41,860 bases of DNA from a virus, in the IMG/VR virus record IMGVR_UViG_3300022839_000654, positions 1 to 41,860 of that record; one strand, written 5' to 3'. The notes under the pieces are model-generated. The model saw only the letters and a list, made by a program, of their open reading frames with translations, did no database searches and was not told the DNA's origin. The translations under genes were made by a program, and so were the position numbers. Shown here in pieces: positions 16,873 through 24,019 of this stretch (the first letter of the stretch is position 1; every line of letters begins with the position of its first letter).

Positions 16873-17076
16873 ATGAATACACTATCACTTAATCGTAAAC
16901 AAATTGAAAAGCTCACCGAGATAGTGACCCATTTTAAAGAAATAGAATGGTTCACTATCAGGGTAGATCGTAGTAGTGGCATAGGGGAAGGGATTACTAT
17001 TGAATTTAATCTCTTTAATGACAATGATAAAGATGTCGATACTAAAATTGACATCACTGATTTGAGTACATGGTAA
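16873..17076 (+). CDS. Small hypothetical protein
   Basis: A 67-residue acidic protein (NLFNDNDKDVDTKIDITDL) with an amphipathic N-terminal helix. It sits directly behind a promoter and its stop overlaps the next ATG (TAATG). No family recognised. Confidence 0.65.
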   Translation: MNTLSLNRKQIEKLTEIVTHFKEIEWFTIRVDRSSGIGEGITIEFNLFNDNDKDVDTKIDITDLSTW

Positions 17077-17516
17077 TGGGTGAAGATCAAGGACTTAACA
17101 AGTACGAAACATTTGCCAAGAATATGGAAGAACAGTTTCCCAAGATGTTTGCAGGTGATTACGGCGGCTTTTCTGTAGGCGCTGGCTGGTATCTACTGTT
17201 AGAAACACTCTGTTCTAATATCCAGCATCACCTCAACTGGAAGAATAAAACAGCGGAAGTTGTTCCACAAGTAACTGTGGCACAGATTAAAGAAAAGTTT
17301 GGTGGACTGCGTTTCTACTACGATGGCGGCGATGACTACATTCGCGGTCTAGTTAGCATGGCAGAATCGTGGGCAGACATTACATGCGAAGAGTGTGGTA
17401 GTGTTGGAAAGAGACGAGGCGACGGATGGATACGTACATTGTGTGATGTCCATGAAGCAGAACTGCAAGAACGTAAACGCACACAAGAAATGAAAGATGG
17501 AGGTTTTGAAGAATGA
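17076..17516 (+). CDS. Zinc-ribbon-like phage protein
   Basis: 146 residues from the ATG at 17076, which overlaps the previous stop (TAATG); an in-frame ATG at 17070 is possible. A motif GWYLLLETLC is followed by IKEKFGGLRFYY, and then a Cys pair CEECG and a C-x-x-H (LCDVH), a probable zinc site. This EKFG-LRFY-Cys arrangement occurs in many small phage and prophage proteins of unknown function. The C-terminus is charged. It overlaps the next gene by 4 nt (ATGA). Confidence 0.75.
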   Translation: MGEDQGLNKYETFAKNMEEQFPKMFAGDYGGFSVGAGWYLLLETLCSNIQHHLNWKNKTAEVVPQVTVAQIKEKFGGLRFYYDGGDDYIRGLVSMAESWADITCEECGSVGKRRGDGWIRTLCDVHEAELQERKRTQEMKDGGFEE

Positions 17517-18025
17517 AACGTGATTACGCAGACGGCGTTGCTGACGATATTGTATTCTTTATCGGTAATGAAGTAGAACATACTCCTGCATACGGGTTAA
17601 AAACTTTGTTTGTTACAGGCGTACAACCTGTAGGAAATATTGCATCGAATTTACAGGGCTGTGAGCATATCTTCTTTGGCGCTAATCATAGTTTTAACCC
17701 TAAAGACTACGAAGAGCATAAGTGTTGGGAAGAGATGATCTTTTACTTTTTGAAGAAAGAGTATCTGTGCAGTCTAGATATTCCAATGAGCCAGGTAGAA
17801 GAGTTTCATGAAAGCGGTTACTGCGAATACAATAACTTTATTCCGCAGATTCGTGTGCCTATTCCATATATCAAGTTATGGAATTATAATACAATGCTAA
17901 AGATTGATGATAAAGATTTTAAAGCAACCAATCCCGGCGTATGGTCTCATAGTCTACATACGCTAATGGATCGTAGTAAGTTTGCAGACTGGTCACAATA
18001 CAAAAACGATGAGATTGTAAAGTAA
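17513..18025 (+). CDS. Conserved phage protein of unknown function
   Basis: 170 residues. It opens with VADDIVFFIGNEVEHTPAYG and a Rossmann-like strand-turn pattern (LKTLFVTGVQPVGNI) with CEHIFFGANHSF. The C-terminal half ends in a conserved-looking IDDKDFKATNPGVWSHSLH. No catalytic signature that I can name. It starts at an ATGA overlap within the same transcription unit as its neighbours. Confidence 0.75.
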   Translation: MKRDYADGVADDIVFFIGNEVEHTPAYGLKTLFVTGVQPVGNIASNLQGCEHIFFGANHSFNPKDYEEHKCWEEMIFYFLKKEYLCSLDIPMSQVEEFHESGYCEYNNFIPQIRVPIPYIKLWNYNTMLKIDDKDFKATNPGVWSHSLHTLMDRSKFADWSQYKNDEIVK

Positions 18026-18093
18026 TGGGACCACATGGATCAGCATACACAACTCCTCTAGTAAAGTATCAACCCGTAATTCACGTGGAATAG
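18025..18093 (+). other. Possible 22-residue ORF, perhaps frameshifted
   Basis: An ATG in a TAATG overlap opens a 22-codon frame (MGPHGSAYTTPLVKYQPVIH plus VE) that stops at 18091-18093. A compositionally similar Gly/Thr/Arg stretch (RGIGTSGCRVQGTRTAVNK) continues in the -1 frame into the next gene without a stop. This may be one small gene broken by a frameshift, or chance. Weak evidence. Confidence 0.3.
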
Positions 18094-18099
18094 GCACTA

Positions 18100-18130
18100 G
18101 CGGTTGCCGAGTTCAAGGCACACGCACCGC
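18100..18130 (+). other. GC-rich RNA hairpin in the 18094-18155 gap
   Basis: GCGGT (18100-18104) pairs with ACCGC (18126-18130) and TGCC (18105-18108) with GGCA (18117-18120), leaving an 8-nt loop GAGTTCAA and a 5-nt bulge CACGC. It stands out in AT-rich surroundings. There is no T run, so it is not a clear terminator. It does not fit a tRNA. Confidence 0.4.
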
Positions 18131-18155
18131 AGTTAATAAAGTAAAGAGCATAAAA

Positions 18156-18425
18156 ATGACATTGAAACAACGATTCCGCAACTGGGTCCTTAATCAAAAT
18201 GACGACGCGATTGAGTACGAGAAGCCCACTAGAGAATCAGAAGAGCGTTTTCATAGCGATGGCATGAAACTACAGGTCTACAAAGGTAGTGGCGGCTTTG
18301 TAGTAGAAGTTCGTAACTATGATCGTAAACGTGATGAGGACAATAATAAAATGTACATCATTCACGATGACAAAGACCTCGGTGAGGAACTTGGTAAAAT
18401 TATAACTATGGAAAGTATGAGATGA
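18156..18425 (+). CDS. Small conserved phage protein
   Basis: 89 residues, basic N-terminus (MTLKQRFRNWVLNQ) and a compact charged body with FHSDGMKLQVYKGSGGFVVE and HDDKDLGEELGKIIT. It may be a small alpha/beta fold. An AAAGAG site precedes the ATG. The stop overlaps the next start (ATGA). Function unknown. Confidence 0.7.
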   Translation: MTLKQRFRNWVLNQNDDAIEYEKPTRESEERFHSDGMKLQVYKGSGGFVVEVRNYDRKRDEDNNKMYIIHDDKDLGEELGKIITMESMR

Positions 18426-18670
18426 ACCAAAAAATTAAACGTGCATTAGACAAGGCAACTGAAAATATTTTAGGTGTCAATGTTACCAATCAAGAGAATT
18501 TTGCTAGACTATTGCTAGAAGAATGTGTTACAATTATTGATAATATGCAATTTACTAAAGAAGGTCCAACAGAGGCAGCACAGTATCAACGTACACTTTG
18601 TGGATCTACAATCAAAGAGCATTTCGGGTTGCAAGGCAAAGGACCTATATCATCAAAGTACATTCTATGA
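18422..18670 (+). CDS. Small conserved phage protein
   Basis: 82 residues. A helix ENFARLLLEECVTIIDN and a C-terminal IKEHFGL recall small helical phage proteins often found singly in T4-like and other phages. Start and stop both lie in ATGA overlaps. Function unknown. Confidence 0.7.
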   Translation: MNQKIKRALDKATENILGVNVTNQENFARLLLEECVTIIDNMQFTKEGPTEAAQYQRTLCGSTIKEHFGLQGKGPISSKYIL

Positions 18671-19047
18671 TTATTAAACAAGACATTCGCCCAGCAACTA
18701 TGACTTTTATTAAAGTTCGTACAGAATTTGAAGGGTTTCACTATTACCCAAACGCTGGATCAATTGATCCACGTATCCAGTTTCTTGAAAATGAACATCG
18801 ACACATGTTCAAAGTTGAAGTAAAGATTAGTGTTACACACTTAGACCGTGAATTAGAGTTCTTCCTTGTTAAGTGGGCATTGGCAGAATTTATTAAAGAC
18901 GGTAAAATGAATCACAAGAGTTGCGAAATGATTGCAACAGACATCTTGGAAAAGCATTTGATTCCAGCATATGGATCAAATCGATACTACGAAATTGTAG
19001 TGTCAGAAGACGGTGAATCCGATGGTATCATCGAATACAAACCATAA
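18667..19047 (+). CDS. QueD-like (6-pyruvoyl-tetrahydropterin synthase family) protein
   Basis: 126 residues from the ATG at 18667, which overlaps the previous stop (ATGA); a GTG/ATG further upstream would intrude on the previous gene. Three histidines fit the zinc site of the T-fold family: His25 (EGFHYYP) and His44/His46 (ENEHRHMF). SCEMIATDI resembles the PTSENLA region and VSEDGESDGIIEY the C-terminal Glu strand. QueD converts dihydroneopterin triphosphate to carboxy-tetrahydropterin, between FolE and QueE in preQ0 synthesis. The catalytic Cys four residues before HxH is not present (Leu40), so it is a divergent member; function is supported mainly by linkage. Confidence 0.6.
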   Translation: MIIKQDIRPATMTFIKVRTEFEGFHYYPNAGSIDPRIQFLENEHRHMFKVEVKISVTHLDRELEFFLVKWALAEFIKDGKMNHKSCEMIATDILEKHLIPAYGSNRYYEIVVSEDGESDGIIEYKP

Positions 19048-19077
19048 TAATATTATTAAGTACTAAGGAAAGCTAAC

Positions 19078-19335
19078 ATGGCTAAGAATTACCGCGACGT
19101 TGCCTATTTTAAAAATCGCCCCGACATTGTTCGGATCTTTGATGACTTGGAAGCGTTTCAAGACTTTTGTCGTATGGAACTTCGAGAGTTTGACCCTGCG
19201 GAAATTTACCGCAAAGAAGGTGCTCCTAACTATGGTGCGTTCCTAGCAAGCAAGCGACCGCGCCGGCCTTACCTAGGCAAGAACCCACGTTGGGATAATA
19301 ACGGAAAGCGCAATGAGCAGAATTTTTCTCGTTGA
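19078..19335 (+). CDS. Small basic hypothetical protein
   Basis: 85 residues. An acidic and aromatic first half (DDLEAFQDFCRMELREFDPA) precedes a basic tail (KRPRRPYLGKNPRW). An AAGGAAAGC site lies before the ATG. It overlaps the glycosyltransferase gene by 23 nt. No family recognised. Confidence 0.7.
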   Translation: MAKNYRDVAYFKNRPDIVRIFDDLEAFQDFCRMELREFDPAEIYRKEGAPNYGAFLASKRPRRPYLGKNPRWDNNGKRNEQNFSR

Positions 19336-20386
19336 TTTAGAAGCAGTCGAGACAAGGTACACTGGACAATGGCAGTCCCATGTGCCTGCCTTACTACGAG
19401 AGAAAGGACACAATGTTCAAATTATATCAGGCCCTGCGGATATTCCTAGTGCAACTACTCCTGGAGCGTTTCTCAACTTTGGCGGAACTAATATATACAA
19501 GGCTAGTCAAGTTGAGCAGCTGGGCCGTTTATTTTGTAATGGAGCCGTTCGCCCAGGTGATCATTTTATATTTACTGATGCTTGGCACCCTGGTATCATC
19601 AATCTCAAGTACATGAGCGAATTACTGGGTATTCCAGTAACTACACATGGACTATGGCATGCTGGCAGTTATGACCCACAAGACTTTTTAGGACGTCTTG
19701 TTGGTAATAAGCCTTGGGTTAGACACGCTGAGAAAAGTTTCTTTCATGCGTTCGATCATAACTATTTTGCTACGAATTTTCATATCGATATGTTTCGTAA
19801 CAATTTGTTAGAGGTTAACTTAGGTACAGTTTATAACTATAAAGTTTCTAAGAAGATTGTCCAGACTGGGTGGCCCATGGAGTATATGGAAGATACATTG
19901 ACTATGTATAAGAACATGCCAAAGCGTGACCTTATACTGTTCCCTCATCGCATAGCGCCAGAGAAACAAGTAGATATCTTTCGTGACTTAGCTATGCACT
20001 TGCCTCAGTATGAGTTTGTTGTATGTCAGGATCAACAGCTGACAAAGAATGAATACCACAATCTGCTAGGACAATCTAAGATTGTGTTTAGTGCAAACTT
20101 GCAAGAAACGTTAGGCATTAGTTGGTATGAAGGTGCATTAGTGGGCGCTGTTCCAATGATGCCAGATAGACTAAGCTACAGCGAAATGGCATTTGATACT
20201 TTCAAGTATCCGAGCGAATGGACTGATACTTGGGAGAACTATAATATCCATAGACAAGAAATCTGCTACAAGATTATACAGTACATGGAAAATTACGAAA
20301 AGTTTTTACCCAGCCTAAATAAACAAGTAGATGCATTAACTGAACATTATTTTAGTTGCAATAAACTATTAGAGATGCTAAAATAA
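19313..20386 (+). CDS. GT-B-like glycosyltransferase within the 7-deazaguanine gene cluster
   Basis: 357 residues. The C-terminal half has the GT4-like layout: LILFPHRIAPEKQVDIF, then FVVCQDQ, and the donor-binding stretch FSANLQETLGISWYEGALVG followed by AVPMMPDRLSYSE (compare E-x7-E retaining glycosyltransferases). The N-terminal half has a Rossmann-type start (RIFLVDLEAVETRY) and a GIPVTTHGLWHAGS segment. No membrane anchor is present, so it is probably cytoplasmic. Its place between the queD-like gene and folE suggests, without proof, that the acceptor is the modified base in DNA. It could equally act on a protein or glycan. Confidence 0.75.
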   Translation: MSRIFLVDLEAVETRYTGQWQSHVPALLREKGHNVQIISGPADIPSATTPGAFLNFGGTNIYKASQVEQLGRLFCNGAVRPGDHFIFTDAWHPGIINLKYMSELLGIPVTTHGLWHAGSYDPQDFLGRLVGNKPWVRHAEKSFFHAFDHNYFATNFHIDMFRNNLLEVNLGTVYNYKVSKKIVQTGWPMEYMEDTLTMYKNMPKRDLILFPHRIAPEKQVDIFRDLAMHLPQYEFVVCQDQQLTKNEYHNLLGQSKIVFSANLQETLGISWYEGALVGAVPMMPDRLSYSEMAFDTFKYPSEWTDTWENYNIHRQEICYKIIQYMENYEKFLPSLNKQVDALTEHYFSCNKLLEMLK

Positions 20387-20428
20387 AACTATACAGGCAA
20401 TCCACTGCTTAAACATCGGAGAAATATA

Positions 20429-21145
20429 TTGACACAATTGAATTATAGAGAAGAAGACGGAAGACCGCTAAGCCAGGTTATCCGCGACAAACTCAAACGC
20501 GATAACAAACGGTTTTGGGCAGGAGACAACATCAGCGAATACGTTAGCGATGTTGAAAAGGATACACTAATCACCGAAGCAGCAGAAGCATTTGAAGGTG
20601 TGCTAGATCGCTTGCTTATTGATCGAGAAACAGATCCAAATAGCAAAGGCACTGCAAAGCGGCTTGCTAAAATGTACTTTAATGAAATCATGACAGGCAG
20701 ATATGATCCAGCACCAGACGTAACAGCATTTCCAAACAATTCGGCAGACCGTTACGAAGGCATGCTCGTGGTTCGCAGTGAACTTCGTAGTATGTGTTCA
20801 CATCATCACCAACCCGTTACTGGGGTTGCTTATATTGGCATTATTGCGGCAGAAAAACTAATTGGTCTTAGCAAGTATACTCGCATTGCTCAGTGGTGCG
20901 CTCGCCGTGGCACCCTACAAGAGGAACTATGTAATGACATTGCTCGAGAAATTAGTAAAGCAACTGATTCAGAAAACGTAGGTGTATATTTAAGAATGAC
21001 TCATGGATGTTGTGAGAACCGAGGCATAATGGCACACGATAGTTCAACAACTACTTCAGTGCTTAAAGGTGCGTTTAATAAAGATCCAGGTACAAAGAAA
21101 GAGTTCTTTGATACATTGAGTCTCCAAGAATCCAATAAGCGATAA
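20429..21145 (+). CDS. folE: GTP cyclohydrolase I
   Basis: 238 residues, the usual FolE size. SMCSHHHQPVTGVAYIGI holds zinc ligands Cys123 and His126 and catalytic His125. LGLSK-like IGLSKYTRI and ARRGTLQE follow, then THGCCENRG with His192 and Cys194 as the second catalytic/zinc pair. It converts GTP to dihydroneopterin triphosphate, the first step of preQ0 (and folate) synthesis. The start is a TTG at 20429 with GGAG 7 nt upstream; no ATG fits. In this context the product most likely feeds the DNA 7-deazaguanine pathway with the QueD-like protein and QueE. Confidence 0.95.
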   Translation: MTQLNYREEDGRPLSQVIRDKLKRDNKRFWAGDNISEYVSDVEKDTLITEAAEAFEGVLDRLLIDRETDPNSKGTAKRLAKMYFNEIMTGRYDPAPDVTAFPNNSADRYEGMLVVRSELRSMCSHHHQPVTGVAYIGIIAAEKLIGLSKYTRIAQWCARRGTLQEELCNDIAREISKATDSENVGVYLRMTHGCCENRGIMAHDSSTTTSVLKGAFNKDPGTKKEFFDTLSLQESNKR

Positions 21146-21181
21146 GTGTATTGCTTCTTTAGTAAATATGGAGACACGTAA

Positions 21182-21658
21182 ATGAAATGGTTTCTCGATT
21201 TTTTAGATAGGCTGGGTCGTAAACGTATAATTATGGATCGAGTGAGCAACGAACCGTTGTTAACCCGTTATTATCTTTTTCTAAAAGATCGAAAGCATTT
21301 TCCGTTTAATGTGTTTCTACACAAGTTCCATAAAGGTGATCCAGATGATGTTCACGATCATCCATGGAGTTATTTTACTTTAATTTTAAAAGGTGGCTAT
21401 TATGAATGGATTCCAGAATTTAATCCAGATGGTACAAAAAGTTGCGAGATTCGTAAGTGGCGTGGACCCGGTCATTTTCGCGTGTCTAGCCCTACTAGTT
21501 ATCACCGCATTGAATTAAAAGAAGGAATAACTCCTTGGACATTGTTTATGCCAGGTCCCCACAAACGAGAATGGGGATTTCTAGTAAATGATGAATGGAT
21601 TCAAAATGAATATTATTTAAAAACTCGTAAAGAACAAAATGAACAAACTCATAATTAA
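21182..21658 (+). CDS. Cupin-fold protein
   Basis: 158 residues. Residues about 40-130 show a cupin pattern: NVFLHKFHKGDPDDVHDHPW with the metal-binding HDH, then TLILKGGYYEW, and a later His in SSPTSYHRIEL. The charged N-terminus (MKWFLDFLDRLGRKR) is amphipathic. Cupins of this type are often dioxygenases or sugar isomerases; the substrate cannot be told. A GGAG site is present at 21170-21173. It overlaps the phosphoribosyltransferase gene by 20 nt. Confidence 0.75.
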   Translation: MKWFLDFLDRLGRKRIIMDRVSNEPLLTRYYLFLKDRKHFPFNVFLHKFHKGDPDDVHDHPWSYFTLILKGGYYEWIPEFNPDGTKSCEIRKWRGPGHFRVSSPTSYHRIELKEGITPWTLFMPGPHKREWGFLVNDEWIQNEYYLKTRKEQNEQTHN

Positions 21659-22136
21659 TGACAGAAAATTTAAAGGTTTAGTTTCTACTATCTGTAGAGA
21701 AATTGCCGCAGATAATTGGAAGCCGGATTTCATTGTAGGACTTACAAGAGGCGGATTATTGCCTGCTGTAATGATCAGCCATTACTTAAACGTTCCCATG
21801 CAATCGTTAGATATCAGTTTGCGTGACGGCGGAGAATGTACTAGCAATCTAGGCATGGCTGAAGATGCGTTTTACGGAAAGAACATTCTTGTTGTTGACG
21901 ACATTAATGATCAAGGCAGTACACTAAACTGGCTGATGAATGATTGGCCAAGTGGCTGTTTTCCAGATGACACCAGTTGGCAACAGATCTGGAGTAACAA
22001 CGTAAGATTTGCTGTTGTTGTTGATAACTTATCTAGCCAATGCAGCGTAGGTATGAACTACTGTGGTATGGAAGTTAACAAAGCCGAAAACGATGTGTGG
22101 ATTGAATTTCCTTATGAAGAATGGTGGACAAAATGA
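21639..22136 (+). CDS. Purine-type phosphoribosyltransferase
   Basis: 165 residues. The PRPP-binding signature is clear: NILVVDDINDQGSTLNWL (hydrophobics, two Asp, then Gly-Ser-Thr). An upstream DFIVGLTRGGLLPAVMISH loop is typical of hypoxanthine/xanthine/guanine phosphoribosyltransferases. It would transfer a base to PRPP, or the reverse. Such enzymes are common in T4-like phages of aquatic bacteria. Base specificity is not readable by eye; recycling guanine released by DpdA is conceivable but speculative. Confidence 0.88.
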   Translation: MNKLIINDRKFKGLVSTICREIAADNWKPDFIVGLTRGGLLPAVMISHYLNVPMQSLDISLRDGGECTSNLGMAEDAFYGKNILVVDDINDQGSTLNWLMNDWPSGCFPDDTSWQQIWSNNVRFAVVVDNLSSQCSVGMNYCGMEVNKAENDVWIEFPYEEWWTK

Positions 22137-22375
22137 GTGTAATAACTAGGCACGATAACACCTGTACTGTTACTCAGGTTTCCAGTAAAAGAGAGATGGA
22201 GGCTGAAGTCATGCAGTGTAACGAGGGACGTAACCTTACTGTGGTTATGAACAAGAGTGTTAAACTATTGATGAATTGGAATGGTAGTAAGTATGAAGGT
22301 CGCATGGCGGGCATGGACTTTGAAAGCGCAGGTCCTAAGATTAGTAAGACTAGTACTAATTTAAGAGGCCGATGA
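22133..22375 (+). CDS. Small hypothetical protein
   Basis: 80 residues from the ATG at 22133, which overlaps the previous stop at ATGA; an in-frame upstream ATG at 22121 is less likely. It has a short beta pattern (RNLTVVMNKSVKLLMNWNG) and a C-terminus rich in Ser, Lys and Thr. Family not recognised. Confidence 0.65.
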   Translation: MSVITRHDNTCTVTQVSSKREMEAEVMQCNEGRNLTVVMNKSVKLLMNWNGSKYEGRMAGMDFESAGPKISKTSTNLRGR

Positions 22376-22566
22376 ATACTATACTCGTTCCTTGGGATAA
22401 TCAAAATAGTCATTGGTGGAATGAAACCTGCGCGATGGTTTTAGAACAGTTTGGGCTTCCTGGTGATAAGTACACATCCCATCCTACAGAAAATTCAATG
22501 TCGTTTGAGTTCAATAACGAACAAGACGCATTACTTTGTAAAATATTATTAAGTGATAGAATATGA
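22372..22566 (+). CDS. Small hypothetical protein
   Basis: 64 residues with ATGA overlaps at both ends. It contains PWDNQNSHWWNETCAMVLEQ and a C-terminal helix with FNNEQDALLCKILL, a pattern I associate with small conserved phage proteins. Function unknown. Confidence 0.65.
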   Translation: MNTILVPWDNQNSHWWNETCAMVLEQFGLPGDKYTSHPTENSMSFEFNNEQDALLCKILLSDRI

Positions 22567-22727
22567 CACACTGGACAGTTACCCTAAAAGAAGATCCCGA
22601 GAATGGCGATCTTATTATGCCAATACCGCAAGATCTGTTAGATATGCAAAATTGGAAAGAAGGAGACACATTAGAATGGCTAGATCAAGGCAACGGTTCT
22701 TGGCAATTACAGAAAAAGAGTGTATAA
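22563..22727 (+). CDS. 54-residue AbrB/SpoVT-like small protein
   Basis: A short gene: ATG 22563 in an ATGA overlap, stop TAA 22725-22727. It reads MTHWTVTLKEDPENGDLIMP, continues with IPQDLLDMQNWKEGDTLEW and ends with a SWQLQKKSV tail. The alternation (Trp, GD, IP.DLL, W.EGD.LEW) matches the swapped-hairpin AbrB-type fold found in small phage proteins that may bind DNA. The competing longer frame across the same DNA lacks this pattern. The stop codon overlaps the queE promoter -10. Confidence 0.7.
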   Translation: MTHWTVTLKEDPENGDLIMPIPQDLLDMQNWKEGDTLEWLDQGNGSWQLQKKSV

Positions 22728-22728
22728 T
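22700..22728 (+). promoter_or_regulatory. Sigma70-type promoter for queE
   Basis: TTGGCA (22700-22705), 17-nt spacer, TATAAT (22723-22728). The queE ATG at 22734 lies 5 nt after the -10 box and there is no Shine-Dalgarno sequence, so the product would be a leaderless message. Readthrough from the upstream operon is an alternative. Confidence 0.6.
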
Positions 22729-22733
22729 AAACT

Positions 22734-23579
22734 ATGAGTAAAATTAAAATCGCAGAGCTGTTTTACAGCATTCAAGGTGAAGGACGTTATATGGGCGTCC
22801 CTTCTGTATTTCTACGCACATTTGGTTGCAACTTTACGTGTAGCGGATTTGGCATGCCTAGAGGTGAACTAAGCAAGGAAGCTGAAGAAATTTCAGTAGT
22901 TGCTCATATGTTTGCAAAATACGAGGACTTGCCACTAGTTAGTACTGGCTGTGATAGCTACGCTAGCTGGATGCCAGAGTTCAAAACTCTTAGTCCGATG
23001 CTTACAAGCGAAGCAATTGTAGATCGTATTATGGAAATTCTCCCGCAGGATCATTGGAAGGACGAACACTTGGTTATTACAGGCGGCGAGCCGCTACTGG
23101 GCTGGCAACGTGCTTATCCGGATTTGCTTAACAACACCAAGATGCGTGACTTGAAAGAGATTACTTTTGAAACAAACGGTACTCAAAAACTGACTCCGGA
23201 GTTTAAAGGTTTCTTGGCTAAGTGGAATAGTGAAGTAGGTAAAGAACTTACATTCAGTGTAAGTGCTAAACTGCCATGCAGTGGTGAAAAGTGGGAAGAC
23301 GCTATTAAGCCAGAAGTTGTTTGTGAGTATGAAGAAGTTGGTACAGCATATTTGAAGTTTGTTATTGCTACAGAACAAGACTTTGCCGATGCCGAACGTG
23401 CAATTGCTGCATTCCGTGCAGCAGGGTTTAAAGGACATGTCTACTTAATGCCAGTCGGCGGTGTCGAAAGTGTATATGCTATGAACAATAAGAACGTAGC
23501 AGTGCTAGCTATGAAGAACGGTTTGCGATACAGTGACCGACTGCAAGTGCCGCTGTTTAAAAATGAGTGGGGTACATAA
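22734..23579 (+). CDS. queE: QueE: 7-carboxy-7-deazaguanine synthase, with split cysteine motif
   Basis: 281 residues of the radical SAM family. YSIQGEGRYMGVPSVFLRTF (11-30) is the QueE signature. Cluster ligands appear to be Cys32 and Cys36 (GCNFTC), but the third cysteine of CxxxCxxC is replaced by Phe39. The likely third ligand is Cys73 in TGCDSYASW, matching the CDTPYTW of ordinary QueE, so about 34 extra residues are inserted in the motif. GGEP (VITGGEPLLGW) and FETNGTQ follow. The reaction rearranges carboxy-tetrahydropterin to 7-carboxy-7-deazaguanine. Burkholderia QueE is known to have a different 14-residue insertion in this motif. The next gene starts in the TAATG stop overlap. Confidence 0.9.
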   Translation: MSKIKIAELFYSIQGEGRYMGVPSVFLRTFGCNFTCSGFGMPRGELSKEAEEISVVAHMFAKYEDLPLVSTGCDSYASWMPEFKTLSPMLTSEAIVDRIMEILPQDHWKDEHLVITGGEPLLGWQRAYPDLLNNTKMRDLKEITFETNGTQKLTPEFKGFLAKWNSEVGKELTFSVSAKLPCSGEKWEDAIKPEVVCEYEEVGTAYLKFVIATEQDFADAERAIAAFRAAGFKGHVYLMPVGGVESVYAMNNKNVAVLAMKNGLRYSDRLQVPLFKNEWGT

Positions 23580-24019
23580 TGAACAAGTGGGTTGAAAAAT
23601 TGTTTGGCATTGATAAGATCAAAGCCGAAACTAAACGTGCTGTAGAAGATGCAGAACGTTCTATACAAATTGCAAAAGAAGCAACAGAACAAGCAGTGCT
23701 TGCTAAAGAAGCAGAAGAAGTAGCGAAACTTAGCGCAAAAGATAAAGCAACTCGTTTAAAAGAACCTTGGGTAGGTGTAATCGAAACACATGTAAACAAA
23801 GACAACATCCGTAATGGGTTTTTTGAGCTTGACTGGAACGAACAGTTTGTGTTAAAATTAAAGCAAGAAGGTTACGGGTTTGATGGCGACAAAGAAGAAG
23901 AGATTGTCGATCGTTGGTTCCGTGAACTATGCGCAGGCGTAGTGATAGATGGTGATTTCGGCGGTGCAGTAAACACTGGTGTGATCGATATTAACACAGT
24001 TAAAAAGAACAACAAATGA
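23579..24019 (+). CDS. Hypothetical protein with N-terminal coiled coil
   Basis: 146 residues from the ATG at 23579, overlapping the queE stop (TAATG); an upstream in-frame ATG at 23567 is less likely. Residues about 10-65 are a charged, Ala-rich coiled coil (ERSIQIAKEATEQA). The C-terminal part, PWVGVIETHVNKDNIRNGFF, has no recognised function. The gene reaches Rnh by an ATGA overlap. Confidence 0.75.
   Translation: MNKWVEKLFGIDKIKAETKRAVEDAERSIQIAKEATEQAVLAKEAEEVAKLSAKDKATRLKEPWVGVIETHVNKDNIRNGFFELDWNEQFVLKLKQEGYGFDGDKEEEIVDRWFRELCAGVVIDGDFGGAVNTGVIDINTVKKNNK

Noticed and set aside
18090-18135. tRNA-like stretch with GTTCAAGGC
   Set aside because: There is no acceptor stem or anticodon arm; only a single bulged hairpin can be drawn.
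20387-20428. preQ1 riboswitch upstream of folE
   Set aside because: No pseudoknot-like pattern was visible here or before queE; the leaders are too short.
22553-22741. 62-residue open frame overlapping the AbrB-like gene
   Set aside because: It is very Arg-rich and patternless, it overlaps two real genes in other frames, and the 54-residue frame with ATGA overlap fits far better.
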